Shown: in pieces, positions 7,044 through 15,713 of the stretch
Numbering within the stretch: position 1 is the stretch's first letter
Layout: every line of letters begins with the position of its first letter
DNA from: Nocardia africana NBRC 100379
GTDB taxonomy: Bacteria; Actinomycetota; Actinomycetes; Mycobacteriales; Mycobacteriaceae
Assembly (NCBI RefSeq): GCF_001612635.1
Contig: NZ_BDAV01000009.1
Location: forward strand, 496,001 to 560,000
Direction of reading: 5' to 3'
Length of the DNA: 64,000 bases
Made by a program: the position numbers and the translations under genes
Notes under the pieces: generated by a model
The model's database searches: none
What the model saw: the letters and a program-made list of their open reading frames with translations, nothing else
What the model was told of the DNA's origin: nothing

Positions 7044-8255
7044 ATGCAGGTCAACCAGTCCAGCAAACTCATGGGAGTCTCGTACGAGATTCGCGGCCCG
7101 GTTGCCGAGCAGGCCGCGCGGCTGGAAGCCGAAGGCCATCACGTCGTCAAACTCAACACCGGCAACCCATTGCCGTTCGGCTTCGAGGCGCCCGCGGAGA
7201 TCCTGCAGGACATCGTCCGCACATTGCCGGCCTCGACCGGCTACTCGTCCTCGAAGGGCCTGTTGCCGGCGCGGCGCGCCGTGGTGCAGTACTACCAGAC
7301 CCTCGGCCTCCCCGACGTCGGCGTCGAGCAGGTCTTTCTCGGCAACGGTGTCTCCGAGCTGATCATGATGGCGCTCACCGCGCTGCTCGAGAACGGCGAC
7401 GAAGTCCTCGTTCCCGCACCGGATTTCCCGCTGTGGACGGCGGCGACCACGCTCAACGGCGGGCGGCCGGTGCACTACATCTGCGACGAGGGCGCCGACT
7501 GGTATCCGGATACGGCCGACATCTCGGCCAAGATCACCGACCGCACCCGCGCCCTGGTGCTCATCAACCCGAACAATCCCACCGGCGCCGTCTACCCGCC
7601 CGAGGTGCTGCGGGAAATCCTCGACCTCGCCCGCCGCCACAACCTGGTGGTCTTCGCCGACGAGATCTACGACAAGATCTACTACGACGGCCTCACCCAC
7701 ACCTCGATCGCCGCGCTGGCGCCCGACCTGCTGTGCCTGACCTTCTCAGGCCTGTCCAAGGCCTATCGCTGCGCGGGCCTGCGCGGCGGCTGGCTGGTCG
7801 TCTCCGGGCCCACCGGCCACGCGGAGAACTACCTCGAGGGCCTCACCATGCTCGCGGGATTGCGGCTGTGCGCGAATGTCCCTGCGCAGCAAGCGATTCA
7901 GGCCGCACTCGGCGGGCACCAGAGCATCTACGACCTGACGCTGCCGGGCGGACGCCTGCGCGAACAGCGCGACCGCGCCTGGGAGGCGCTCACCGCGATC
8001 CCGGGCATCACCTGCGTGAAACCCAAGGGCGCCCTGTACGCGTTCCCGCGCATCGATCCGCGTGTCTACGCCATTCACGACGACGAACAGTTCGTGCTCG
8101 ATCTGCTCCTGCAGGAAAAGCTGCACATCGTGCAGGGCACCGGTTTCAACTGGTCGACCCCCGACCATTTCCGGATCACCACCCTGCCGCATGCCGACGA
8201 ATTGGAGGCCATCATCGAGCGCATCGGCCGCTTCCTGTCCACCTACCGCCAATAG
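7044..8255 (+). CDS. Class I/II PLP-dependent aminotransferase (AlaA/AspC-like)
   Basis: This 403-residue fold-type I enzyme has NPNNPTGAVYP, the FADEIYDKIYYDG stretch that holds the PLP-pyridine aspartate, and the PLP-lysine region TFSGLSKAYRCAGLRGGW. The last is diagnostic of the alanine/glutamate-pyruvate AlaA group and its actinobacterial AspC-annotated relatives. It transfers an amino group between an amino acid, probably alanine, and 2-oxoglutarate. The ATG at 7044 was preferred to one at 7038 because GGAAGGGG lies 6 bases before it and abuts the earlier ATG. It is controlled from the twin operators shared with the divergent HxlR regulator. Confidence 0.85.
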   Translation: MQVNQSSKLMGVSYEIRGPVAEQAARLEAEGHHVVKLNTGNPLPFGFEAPAEILQDIVRTLPASTGYSSSKGLLPARRAVVQYYQTLGLPDVGVEQVFLGNGVSELIMMALTALLENGDEVLVPAPDFPLWTAATTLNGGRPVHYICDEGADWYPDTADISAKITDRTRALVLINPNNPTGAVYPPEVLREILDLARRHNLVVFADEIYDKIYYDGLTHTSIAALAPDLLCLTFSGLSKAYRCAGLRGGWLVVSGPTGHAENYLEGLTMLAGLRLCANVPAQQAIQAALGGHQSIYDLTLPGGRLREQRDRAWEALTAIPGITCVKPKGALYAFPRIDPRVYAIHDDEQFVLDLLLQEKLHIVQGTGFNWSTPDHFRITTLPHADELEAIIERIGRFLSTYRQ

Positions 8256-8562
8256 CCGCGTCGCCTGATCGGTGCGCCCGGGTCCGTGCCGCCTCTTTCT
8301 TCACTTACCCACCGCCGCACCCCGCGCGCCCGGTACGATCTATGGGCGCACAGGGTGTGACCAGCCATATCCGGATGCCGTTTCGCGAACCGGACGAGTG
8401 GCCGTCGCACGGCAGTCCCTATCGACTCTCGGCCGTTCGTGCGAGCCCGAGAGAATCCAGCAGGCATCGAGGCCGCGCCCCGACGACCACGGATGGACAC
8501 GTGCGGGTGGGCGGCCCCGGATCGGATCGACGGCGATCCGATGACTCTCCGTCCGGAGGTGG
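8256..8562 (+). promoter_or_regulatory. Leader region of the arylsulfatase gene with a 9-bp inverted repeat
   Basis: This interval of 307 bases holds no convincing gene. Near its end is an inverted repeat, ATCGGATCG (8521-8529) and CGATCCGAT (8534-8542), with a 4-base spacer, placed 12 bases before the GGAGGTGG ribosome site. It could be an operator or an mRNA hairpin controlling the sulfatase. Nothing else was recognised. Confidence 0.4.
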
Positions 8563-10917
8563 ATGGTGGCCGAGAAATTCGAAGGACATATCGCGCTCGA
8601 TATTCGTGATTCCGTCGCCGACTGGAAGCCGTTCGCGGAACCGACCGCACCCCGCGGCGCACCGAATGTGCTGTATCTGGTGTGGGACGACATCGGAATC
8701 GCCACCTGGGACTGCTACGGCGGGCTGGTCGAGATGCCGAATATGAAGCGAATCGCCGATCACGGAATCCAATTCACCCAGTTCCACACCACCGCGCTGT
8801 GTTCCCCGACTCGCGCGTCGCTGCTCACCGGAAGGAATCCGACATCCGTCGGTATGGCGACCATCGAGGAGTTCACCGACGGCTTCCCGAGTATGAGCGG
8901 CAGGATTCCCGACGACACCGCCCTGTGTTCGGAGGTTCTCGCCGAGCGCGGATGGAATACCTACGCCGTCGGCAAATGGCATATGACACCGCTCGAGGAG
9001 AACAACCTCGCGGCCTCGAAGCGCCATTGGCCGCTGGGACGCGGATTCGAGCGGTTCTACGGATTCCTCGGCGGCGAAGCCGACCAGTGGTATCCCAACC
9101 TGGTCTACGACAATCACCCGGTCACCGCGCCGTACTCACCGGAGGACGGATACCACCTGTCGAAAGATCTGGCCGACAAGTCGATCGAGTTCGTTCGTGA
9201 CGCCAAGGTCATCGCTCCGGACAAACCGTGGTTCATGTATCTGTGCCCCGGATGCGGTCACGCGCCGCATCATGTCCCGCGCGAATGGGCGGACAAGTAC
9301 CGCGGCACATTCGATATGGGATACGAGAAGTACCGCGAGATCGTGCTGGAGAACCAGAAGCGGATGGGGCTGATCCCGGAGGACACCGAACTGTCGCCGA
9401 TGAATCCCTACGCCGACGCCACCGGAAGCAACGGCGAGCCCTGGCCGCTGCAGGACACGGTGCGCGCATGGGATTCGCTGTCGGAGGACGAGAAACGGCT
9501 GTTCCGTCGCCAGGCGGAGGTCTTCGCCGGATTCCTGTCCTATACCGATGCGCAGATCGGACGGCTTCTCGATTATCTCGAGGAGAGCGGGCAGCTCGAC
9601 AATACGATCATCGTCGCCTTCTCCGACAACGGCGCCAGTGGTGAGGGCGGTCCGAACGGGTCGGCCAACGAGATGAAATTCTTCAACGGCTACGTCGACA
9701 CGATCGAGGACAGCCTGGCCAAAATCGACGAGCTCGGCTCGCCGACCACCTACAACCACTACAGCATCGGGTGGGCGATGGCCTTCAACACCCCGTACAA
9801 GCTGTACAAGCGCTACGCCTCCCACGAAGGCGGCATCGCCGACCCGTGTCTGCTCTCGTGGCCGGCCGGAATCGCCGCCCGCGGCGAACTGCGCCACCAC
9901 TATCTCAACGTCTGCGACATCACCCCGACGGTCTACGACCTGCTCGGCATCACTCCGCCGGACACGGTGAAGAACGTCGCGCAGCGCCCACTGGAAGGGG
10001 TCAGTTTCCGGGCCCTGCTCGACGACCCGAACGCCGATCCCGGCAAGCACACGCAGTTCTATTCGATGCTGGGCACCCGCGGCATCTGGCACCGGGGCTG
10101 GTTCGCCGACACGGTGCACGCGGCGTGCCCGTCGGGCTGGGGGCATTTCGACAGCGACCGGTGGGAGCTGTTCCATATCGAACACGACCGCAGCCAGATG
10201 CACGACCTGGCCGGCACTCATCCCGAGAAGCTGGAGGAATTGAAGGCGCTGTGGTTCTCCGAAGCCGAGAAGTACAACGGTCTGCCGCTCTACGACCTCG
10301 ACATCGTGTCGGTGATGCTGCGCGACCGGCCGACGTACGCCGCGGCCCGCGACACCGCTGTCTACTATCCCGGCATCGCCGAGGTGGGGCCGGGGGCCGC
10401 GCTGGAGATTCGCGGCCGATCCTTCGCCTTGCTCGCCGAGACGACCATCACCAGTCCCGGCGCCGAGGGTGTGCTCTTCGCCCACGGCGGGCGCCTCGGC
10501 GGGCACACCCTGTTCCTGCGGGACGGACATCTTTATTACGTCTACAACTTCCTCGGCGAGGAGGAACAGGTGATGGTCTCCGACCGCCCGGTACCGCTCG
10601 GTGACCACATCCTGGGCATGCGCTATGAACGGAAGGGCACCCGGCCGGACAATTTCACCCCGACCGGAGAGGCGGTCCTCTACATCGACGAGGACCCGGT
10701 GGCGTCGCTCGACGATATGCGCACCCAGCCGACCGTGTTCTCCGGCGTCGGCGAGGGGGTCCGGGTCGGTCGCGACAGCGGCCAGTCGGTCACCCCGCGC
10801 TACCACGCGCCCTTCCCGTTCACCGGCGGAATCATGCACCAGGTCGTCGAGGATGTGAGCGGTAAACCGTACCTCGACCTCGAAATGGCTGCCGCCGCTG
10901 CCTTTTCGAGGGATTGA
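8563..10917 (+). CDS. Type I arylsulfatase
   Basis: This 784-residue protein is the usual length of the large mycobacterial AtsA/AtsD sulfatases (about 787). The type I signature CSPTRASLLTG starts at Cys80, which must be converted to formylglycine. VLYLVWDDIG near residue 40 supplies metal-binding aspartates, VGKWHM the catalytic lysine/histidine loop, and FSDNGASGEGG the later metal ligands. The C-terminal 170 residues form a beta-rich domain with DGHLYYVYNFLG. It hydrolyses sulfate esters. There is no signal peptide, so it is probably cytoplasmic. The activating formylglycine-generating enzyme is not in the window. GGAGGTGG abuts the ATG, so a GTG at 8566 is a possible alternative start. 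Confidence 0.9.
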   Translation: MVAEKFEGHIALDIRDSVADWKPFAEPTAPRGAPNVLYLVWDDIGIATWDCYGGLVEMPNMKRIADHGIQFTQFHTTALCSPTRASLLTGRNPTSVGMATIEEFTDGFPSMSGRIPDDTALCSEVLAERGWNTYAVGKWHMTPLEENNLAASKRHWPLGRGFERFYGFLGGEADQWYPNLVYDNHPVTAPYSPEDGYHLSKDLADKSIEFVRDAKVIAPDKPWFMYLCPGCGHAPHHVPREWADKYRGTFDMGYEKYREIVLENQKRMGLIPEDTELSPMNPYADATGSNGEPWPLQDTVRAWDSLSEDEKRLFRRQAEVFAGFLSYTDAQIGRLLDYLEESGQLDNTIIVAFSDNGASGEGGPNGSANEMKFFNGYVDTIEDSLAKIDELGSPTTYNHYSIGWAMAFNTPYKLYKRYASHEGGIADPCLLSWPAGIAARGELRHHYLNVCDITPTVYDLLGITPPDTVKNVAQRPLEGVSFRALLDDPNADPGKHTQFYSMLGTRGIWHRGWFADTVHAACPSGWGHFDSDRWELFHIEHDRSQMHDLAGTHPEKLEELKALWFSEAEKYNGLPLYDLDIVSVMLRDRPTYAAARDTAVYYPGIAEVGPGAALEIRGRSFALLAETTITSPGAEGVLFAHGGRLGGHTLFLRDGHLYYVYNFLGEEEQVMVSDRPVPLGDHILGMRYERKGTRPDNFTPTGEAVLYIDEDPVASLDDMRTQPTVFSGVGEGVRVGRDSGQSVTPRYHAPFPFTGGIMHQVVEDVSGKPYLDLEMAAAAAFSRD

Positions 10918-11000
10918 GGCCGTCGGCCGCGGCAACCCCGGCGCGCACGTCAGCTGCACCAGTGCCCACGGGATCGCCGCGGCACCACTATCCTCGAACC

Positions 11001-11810
11001 ATGTGTTCTCCCAGTGCCACGCTGACGGTGTGGGCGGGCTCGTGGCTGGCGGGCCGCAGCGCGCCCGACGACGTGCTGGACGCGTTGCGCGCCTGGTCGC
11101 CGCAGCACAGTGTCGCCGCCGGTGACCCGCTGACCGGCGGACGGACGGGACTGCCGTGGCCCTCGGCCGAGCCGTTGGAGGCCGGCACCGGAATCATGGT
11201 CCTGCTCAAGGTCATTCGCGAGGCGATGGCCGCGCCTGGGGCGCAGATGCGGCTGGTACTGCCCGTGCCCGGCGATGCGCGCGGATTGCCGGTCGGCACC
11301 GAATTCGCTACGGCGGCAATGGATGCCGAAGAGGGCGTGATCGCCGGCGTACCGGGCGGCGAGGGTGTGGCGCTGGTACCGCAGTGGACCGACGAGGAAT
11401 CGCTGCAGTGGACGGTCTTCCACACACCCATTCCGGTCCCGGCGCCGGATATGGCGCTCGGCGAGGCCGAATTCGCGATGCGGGAAGCGGTGCGGGAGGC
11501 CGCGGAAGCCCTGATGCGATTACATACCACCGCGATCGGCGGTGACGACGATCCGCGCGAATTGATCGAGGCCGAATTGGCCGCCTGCTCACGCCACATC
11601 TACCCCGACTCGGCGCCGCTGCGGGCCCGCCGCATCCTCGATTCGGCCGACCACGTGGCCGCGATCCTCACCGTGGCCCAGCAGACGGCCCCCTCCTCCC
11701 CCAGCTCGGCCAGCGCCGTGCAGGCCCAGGAGACGCTGCTGCGTCCGCTGTGGAACGCCCTGCGCGCCGCCCGTCTGGCCGCGGTGAACGCGGCGGCGGG
11801 CCCGCGTTAG
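11001..11810 (+). CDS. Conserved actinobacterial protein of unknown function
   Basis: This 269-residue protein has the start MCSPSATLTVWAGSWLAGR chosen at 11001, because the frame upstream of it is low-complexity and runs into the sulfatase. The first half is mixed alpha/beta (ALRAWSPQHSV, LLKVIREAMAAPGAQMRLVLPVPG). The second half is strongly helical (AEFAMREAVREAAEALMRL). No enzyme motif, membrane segment or signal peptide is visible. It ends with a 4-base overlap with the convergent GNAT-like gene. No function is proposed. Confidence 0.65.
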   Translation: MCSPSATLTVWAGSWLAGRSAPDDVLDALRAWSPQHSVAAGDPLTGGRTGLPWPSAEPLEAGTGIMVLLKVIREAMAAPGAQMRLVLPVPGDARGLPVGTEFATAAMDAEEGVIAGVPGGEGVALVPQWTDEESLQWTVFHTPIPVPAPDMALGEAEFAMREAVREAAEALMRLHTTAIGGDDDPRELIEAELAACSRHIYPDSAPLRARRILDSADHVAAILTVAQQTAPSSPSSASAVQAQETLLRPLWNALRAARLAAVNAAAGPR

Positions 11811-12676
11811 GGCGCTGCCGCGCCGGTGTTCGGCCCGGGCAGGTTCAGTTCGTAGTCGTTGTAGCGCCCGCACACGCGCATGCCGATCCGGGCCAGGGCC
11901 GCGCGCAGCGCCTCGTCGTCGAATTCGAACACCCGCAGCACGGTGATATCGGGCATCACGGCGCGCAATTCGGCGACGACCGCACCGAAGGCCGCGGCCA
12001 GCAGATCGGCGTCGGCCTCGCGGTGGGCGAAACCCTCCTCAGCGCTGATGTAGGCCTCGGCGCCACCGGCGAAGGTCGTGATGGTGGTGATCGGTTCGGT
12101 CGCCGAGTGGGCCGAGAGCACGGTGGTGAGCAGTACCCGTCCGGGCGGGTCGGCCGATTCGGCGAGGGTGTGCACCAGCCGCCGCAGTGGCGCGGTGGTG
12201 TCCGGGGCGGGAGGCCGGGTGAGGTCGAGCTCCCACAACCGCGCGTATTCGTCGACCCGCCGCGCACCCAGTTCGACCGCCGCACGCCCCGAGGGGCCGA
12301 TATCGGTGCCCTGCCAGCGCAACACCCGGTACCCGGCGGCAGTGGCCCGGCGCACCGCCTCGGCGGTCAAGCGGCAGACCATCTCGGTTTCGTCCGCCTG
12401 CGGTTCGGACTCGTCGGCGCGGCCCAGATACAGCGAATGCACGAGGCGTTGCGCGGACACCGCCTGCACCCACGCCTCACCCAGGCCGGCATCGCGCAAT
12501 TCCGCCCAGCCCAGCAGCTCACCGCCACCGCGGGCCGCGATCACACCCAGCAGATCGGCGGTGCCGTCGGCGACGGACATATCTTCGAGCAGGGGCAACC
12601 CGGTGCGGCCCGCCAGCTCGGCCGCCAGCCGCAAACCCGTTCCCGGATGCTGGTCCCACTCCAGCGCGATGTCCAC
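11807..12676 (-). CDS. GNAT-like acetyltransferase family protein (two repeats, degenerate)
   Basis: This 289-residue protein has two halves that each resemble a GNAT N-acetyltransferase fold. The first contains LLGVIAARGGGELLGWAEL and a helix leading to RVLRWQGTD. The second contains TITTFAGGAEAYISAEEGFAHR and ends in FEFDDEALRAALARIGMRVCGRY, the typical last strand-helix of GNATs. The acetyl-CoA loop (Q/RxxGxG/A) is not clearly conserved in either half, so activity is doubtful or the acyl donor differs. It is convergent with the hypothetical gene at 11001. The tandem-GNAT reading is an inference from fold pattern. Confidence 0.6.
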   Translation of the reverse strand: MDIALEWDQHPGTGLRLAAELAGRTGLPLLEDMSVADGTADLLGVIAARGGGELLGWAELRDAGLGEAWVQAVSAQRLVHSLYLGRADESEPQADETEMVCRLTAEAVRRATAAGYRVLRWQGTDIGPSGRAAVELGARRVDEYARLWELDLTRPPAPDTTAPLRRLVHTLAESADPPGRVLLTTVLSAHSATEPITTITTFAGGAEAYISAEEGFAHREADADLLAAAFGAVVAELRAVMPDITVLRVFEFDDEALRAALARIGMRVCGRYNDYELNLPGPNTGAAAP

Positions 12677-12750
12677 CTCCGCACAATAGCGGTGAATTAG
12701 CTGATCGCAGGCCAGTTACCGCACGAAACGTCGCCGACCGGCCGACGCGC

Positions 12751-13242
12751 TCAGTGCTTGCGCAGTACCGTCTCCCCCTCGCCCGGTTTCCAGATCACCA
12801 CATCCATATGCCCGCCGCCCACCTCGACCGCCGAGGCGCCGGTGATATCGGCGGCGAAGAACGGATCCAGGCGCTGCCCGCGCCGATCGAAACCCGTATC
12901 GGCGTAGAGCGATTCGGCCCAGCGGCGCTGCAGCTCCGCATCGGGCACCTCGCGCACCACGCCCCACAGCTTGGCGTCCCCGTCGCCGACCTGCGGGTCG
13001 ACCGTGGCGGTGTGCAGGCAGAAGCGCGGGTCACGGCGCAGATCGGCGAATTTGCGGGTGCCCGGCATGCCCACCAGCCACAACTGTCCCTCGAACAGGC
13101 GTGGTTCCAGCGGGCTGATCCGTGGGTACCCGTCGCGGCGAGTCGTCGCCAGCAGGCACAGATTGCCGGCCGCCGCGTGGCGGCGCACGAAGATTCCCGC
13201 GATGCGCGGGGCGGCACCGGCGAATTCGCTCCACCTCGTCAT
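12751..13242 (-). CDS. Pyridoxamine 5'-phosphate oxidase-fold (PPOX) protein
   Basis: This 163-residue protein has the split-barrel pattern of PPOX/F420 flavin reductases: NLCLLATTRRDGYPRISPLEP, LWLVGMPGTRKFADLRRDPRFCLHTAT and AKLWGVVREV. Such proteins bind FMN, haem or F420; mycobacteria and Nocardia have many. The ligand cannot be chosen from sequence here. The ATG at 13242 is at the conserved position, just before the first helix. It is divergent from the secreted trypsin-like gene with about 50 bases between starts. No operon partner is visible. Confidence 0.75.
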   Translation of the reverse strand: MTRWSEFAGAAPRIAGIFVRRHAAAGNLCLLATTRRDGYPRISPLEPRLFEGQLWLVGMPGTRKFADLRRDPRFCLHTATVDPQVGDGDAKLWGVVREVPDAELQRRWAESLYADTGFDRRGQRLDPFFAADITGASAVEVGGGHMDVVIWKPGEGETVLRKH

Positions 13243-13293
13243 GGTCGTACGGTAGAACTTTCGGCGGACATGTCATACAGCATCGAGGTCGTC

Positions 13294-14043
13294 ATGAAGA
13301 TTTCCCCGCGCCGGGCCGCCGGCGCCGTCGCCGCCGCGCTCGCCTGCGCTCTGGTGCCGACGACCGCGGCGCAGGCCGTGGTCGGCGGGGTCCCGGTCAG
13401 CGCCGCCGACTATCCGTGGCTCGCGGCCATCGGCACCCCCGCCTATGCGACGAGGCCCGGCGGTCAGTTCTGCGCCGGTGCCCTGATCGCCCCGGACCGG
13501 GTGCTCACCGCCGCGCACTGCGGCGCCCTCGCTCGCACGCTGCCGGGGACGACGGTGACCTTCGGCCGCAACGATGTGGCCGGGCACGGCGGGGTCACCG
13601 TCGGCATCGCCGATGTCCGGATCGACCCCGGTTTCCGGGTGTCGGTGTTCGGCACGGATCTGAGCTATCACCACAATGTCGCCGTCCTGGTGCTCAGTGC
13701 GCCGGTCGCCCTGCCGACCGTGGCCGTGGCGGCGCCACAGGGAGATACGGCGAGGGTGGTCGGCTGGGGCGCCACCTCCGAGGACGACCAGTCCAACAGC
13801 GTGCTGCGGGCGGCGACGGTGCCGCTGGTGCCCGATGCGGCCTGCGCGGTCGCCTACGGCGCCGAATTCGATCCGGGCGAGGCGCTGTGCGCGGGCTCTC
13901 CCGCCGCCGACACCGGTGAATTCGACAGCGGCGGACCGCTGTTGGTCGACGGCAAGGTCGCCGGGATCACCTCGTGGGGTAAGGGTTCGGCCGAACCCGG
14001 ATTTCCCGGCGTGTACGCGCGGGTGCCGGCACTCGACTTCTGA
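13294..14043 (+). CDS. Secreted trypsin-fold (S1) protein lacking the catalytic aspartate
   Basis: This 249-residue protein has a Sec signal peptide (MKISPRR, then a hydrophobic alanine-rich stretch ending AQA near residue 28) and a VVGG mature start. His75 lies in TAAHC and Ser212 in DSGGP, the usual triad positions. The residue that should be the catalytic Asp, in the [ND]-D-[IV]-A-[LV]-L motif, is Asn128 in HHNVAVLVL. Gly193 of the oxyanion hole is replaced by Phe210, and the Cys191-Cys220 disulfide is lost on both sides. Asp at the 189 position remains. The protein may have little proteolytic activity or a non-protease role. The ATG at 13294 has GAGGT 5 bases upstream; one at 13270 is an alternative. 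Confidence 0.85.
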   Translation: MKISPRRAAGAVAAALACALVPTTAAQAVVGGVPVSAADYPWLAAIGTPAYATRPGGQFCAGALIAPDRVLTAAHCGALARTLPGTTVTFGRNDVAGHGGVTVGIADVRIDPGFRVSVFGTDLSYHHNVAVLVLSAPVALPTVAVAAPQGDTARVVGWGATSEDDQSNSVLRAATVPLVPDAACAVAYGAEFDPGEALCAGSPAADTGEFDSGGPLLVDGKVAGITSWGKGSAEPGFPGVYARVPALDF

Positions 14044-15657
14044 TCACCGCACACGGACCGGCTGGGCGGGCGCGACCGGGCGGAACGAATCCGGATCGGC
14101 GGCCTCCCAATCGGCGCGCCAGCTCGCCGGTGGATGGACGAGCAGCTCCCCCGGCGCCAGCCATTCGTAGAGTTCGGCGTACGACCGGATCTCGTTGGGC
14201 GCCACCTTCTTCCGCAGCATGTGGGTGTCCAGCTCGGCGGGGTCGTGCACGCCCATCGAGGCCATCATCTGCATCGCCTGGCGCACCGTGGCCTCGTGAT
14301 AGCGCTGCACCCGCTCGGCCTTGTCGGCGACGTCGAGGGCGCGGGCACGCCGCGGATCCTGGGTGGCGACGCCGACCGGGCACTGATTGGTGTGGCAGCG
14401 CTGGGACTGGATACATCCGACGGCCATCATCATCGCCCGCGCGGCATTGGCGAAGTCCGCGCCCTGCACCAATCGCTTCACGATATCCGTGCCGGTGGCC
14501 ACCTTGCCGCTGGCTCCCAGCCGAATCCGGTCGCGCAGGCCCGTTCCGACCAGTGCGTTGTGCACGGTCATGAGCCCGTCGGTCAGCGGCAGGCCGACGT
14601 GGTCCTCGTATTCCAGCGGCGCGGCCGCGGTACCGCCCTCGGCGCCGTCGACGACGATGAAATCGGGTGCGGTCCCCTCGGCGATCATCGCCTTGCAGAT
14701 CGCCAGGACATCGGTGCGCGAACCGACACACAGCTTGAACCCGATGGGTTTGCCGCCGGACAGTTCGCGCAGGCGGACGATGAAGCGAATCAATTCGCGC
14801 GGGGTGTGGAATTCCGAATGCGACGGCGGGCTGACACATTTCTCGTGTGCCGGCACCCCGCGATAGCGAGCGATCTCCTCGCTCACCTTCGCGGCCGGCA
14901 GAACCCCGCCGAGTCCGGGTTTCGCGCCCTGACTCAATTTCACCGAGATCGCCTTCACCTGGTCGTAGCCGGCCTTCTCGGCGAACTGCTCCGGATCGAA
15001 GCGGCCGTCGCGGGTGCGGGTGCCGAAGTACGCCGATCCGATCTCCCACACCAGATCCGCGCCGCCCTCCAGATGGAACGGGGTCAGCCCGCCCTCACCG
15101 GTGTCGTGTGCGAAACCGCCGCGGGCGGCGCCGATGTTCAACGCGCGCAGCGCATTCCCCGACAGCGCGCCGAAACTCATCGCCGAGATGTTCAACAGCG
15201 ACATGGCATAGGGTTGCCGGCAGTCCGGCCCACCGATCAGCACGCGCGGCGGCTGCTCCGGCTCGGGCAGCGCGGCGACCGAATGGACGAGGAATTCGTA
15301 GCCGACCGCTTCGATATCGCGCTCGGTGCCGTAGGACAGTTCGCCGTGAATTCCCTTGGAGCGCTCGTAGATCATCGTCCGCACGTCGCGGTCGAAGGGG
15401 CGGCCGTCGAAATTCCGCTCGATGAAATACTGCTGCAGTTCCGGCCGGATACTTTCCAGCAGATAGCGCATATGCCCCAGCAAGGGATAGTTGCGCAAAA
15501 TCGAATGCCGGCGCTGCACCAGGTCGTAGGCGCCGACGAGAACGAGCAAACCCGCTCCGGCGACGAGGATCCACCACGCCCACGAGCCGATCGCCGCGAC
15601 CACGCCCAGAACGATCACCATCACCGTGAGCAGACCGAAGAGGAAGAACCGCGTCAT
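14044..15657 (-). CDS. FMN-binding glutamate synthase-family membrane protein
   Basis: This 537-residue protein has two transmembrane helices in the first 45 residues and then a domain homologous to the FMN/Fe-S part of the glutamate synthase large subunit. Conserved parts are SAMSFGALSGNALRALN, DTGEGGLTPFH, KLSQGAKPGLGG, DGAEGGTAAAP, and the 3Fe-4S cysteines in CIQSQRCHTNQCPVG. It lacks the glutaminase domain, so it is not a complete glutamate synthase; its electron donor and product are unknown. It is tail-to-tail with the trypsin-like gene, with adjacent stop codons. It lies just after hemH on the same strand, 56 bases away. Confidence 0.85.
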   Translation of the reverse strand: MTRFFLFGLLTVMVIVLGVVAAIGSWAWWILVAGAGLLVLVGAYDLVQRRHSILRNYPLLGHMRYLLESIRPELQQYFIERNFDGRPFDRDVRTMIYERSKGIHGELSYGTERDIEAVGYEFLVHSVAALPEPEQPPRVLIGGPDCRQPYAMSLLNISAMSFGALSGNALRALNIGAARGGFAHDTGEGGLTPFHLEGGADLVWEIGSAYFGTRTRDGRFDPEQFAEKAGYDQVKAISVKLSQGAKPGLGGVLPAAKVSEEIARYRGVPAHEKCVSPPSHSEFHTPRELIRFIVRLRELSGGKPIGFKLCVGSRTDVLAICKAMIAEGTAPDFIVVDGAEGGTAAAPLEYEDHVGLPLTDGLMTVHNALVGTGLRDRIRLGASGKVATGTDIVKRLVQGADFANAARAMMMAVGCIQSQRCHTNQCPVGVATQDPRRARALDVADKAERVQRYHEATVRQAMQMMASMGVHDPAELDTHMLRKKVAPNEIRSYAELYEWLAPGELLVHPPASWRADWEAADPDSFRPVAPAQPVRVR

Positions 15658-15713
15658 CGCTCCACCGCCACCTTTCGCACGTTCATACCGAGGGCATACC
15701 CGCTCGGCGGCAG

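Noticed and set aside
9136..10959. 607-codon open frame antisense to the arylsulfatase
   Set aside because: It is a shadow of codon bias; its composition is Val/Asp/Arg-rich without motifs, and the sulfatase reading is certain.
10981..11010. Second KstR-like site (AAC and GTT near the hypothetical gene start)
   Set aside because: The half-sites are spaced by 5 bases instead of 2, so it does not fit the consensus.
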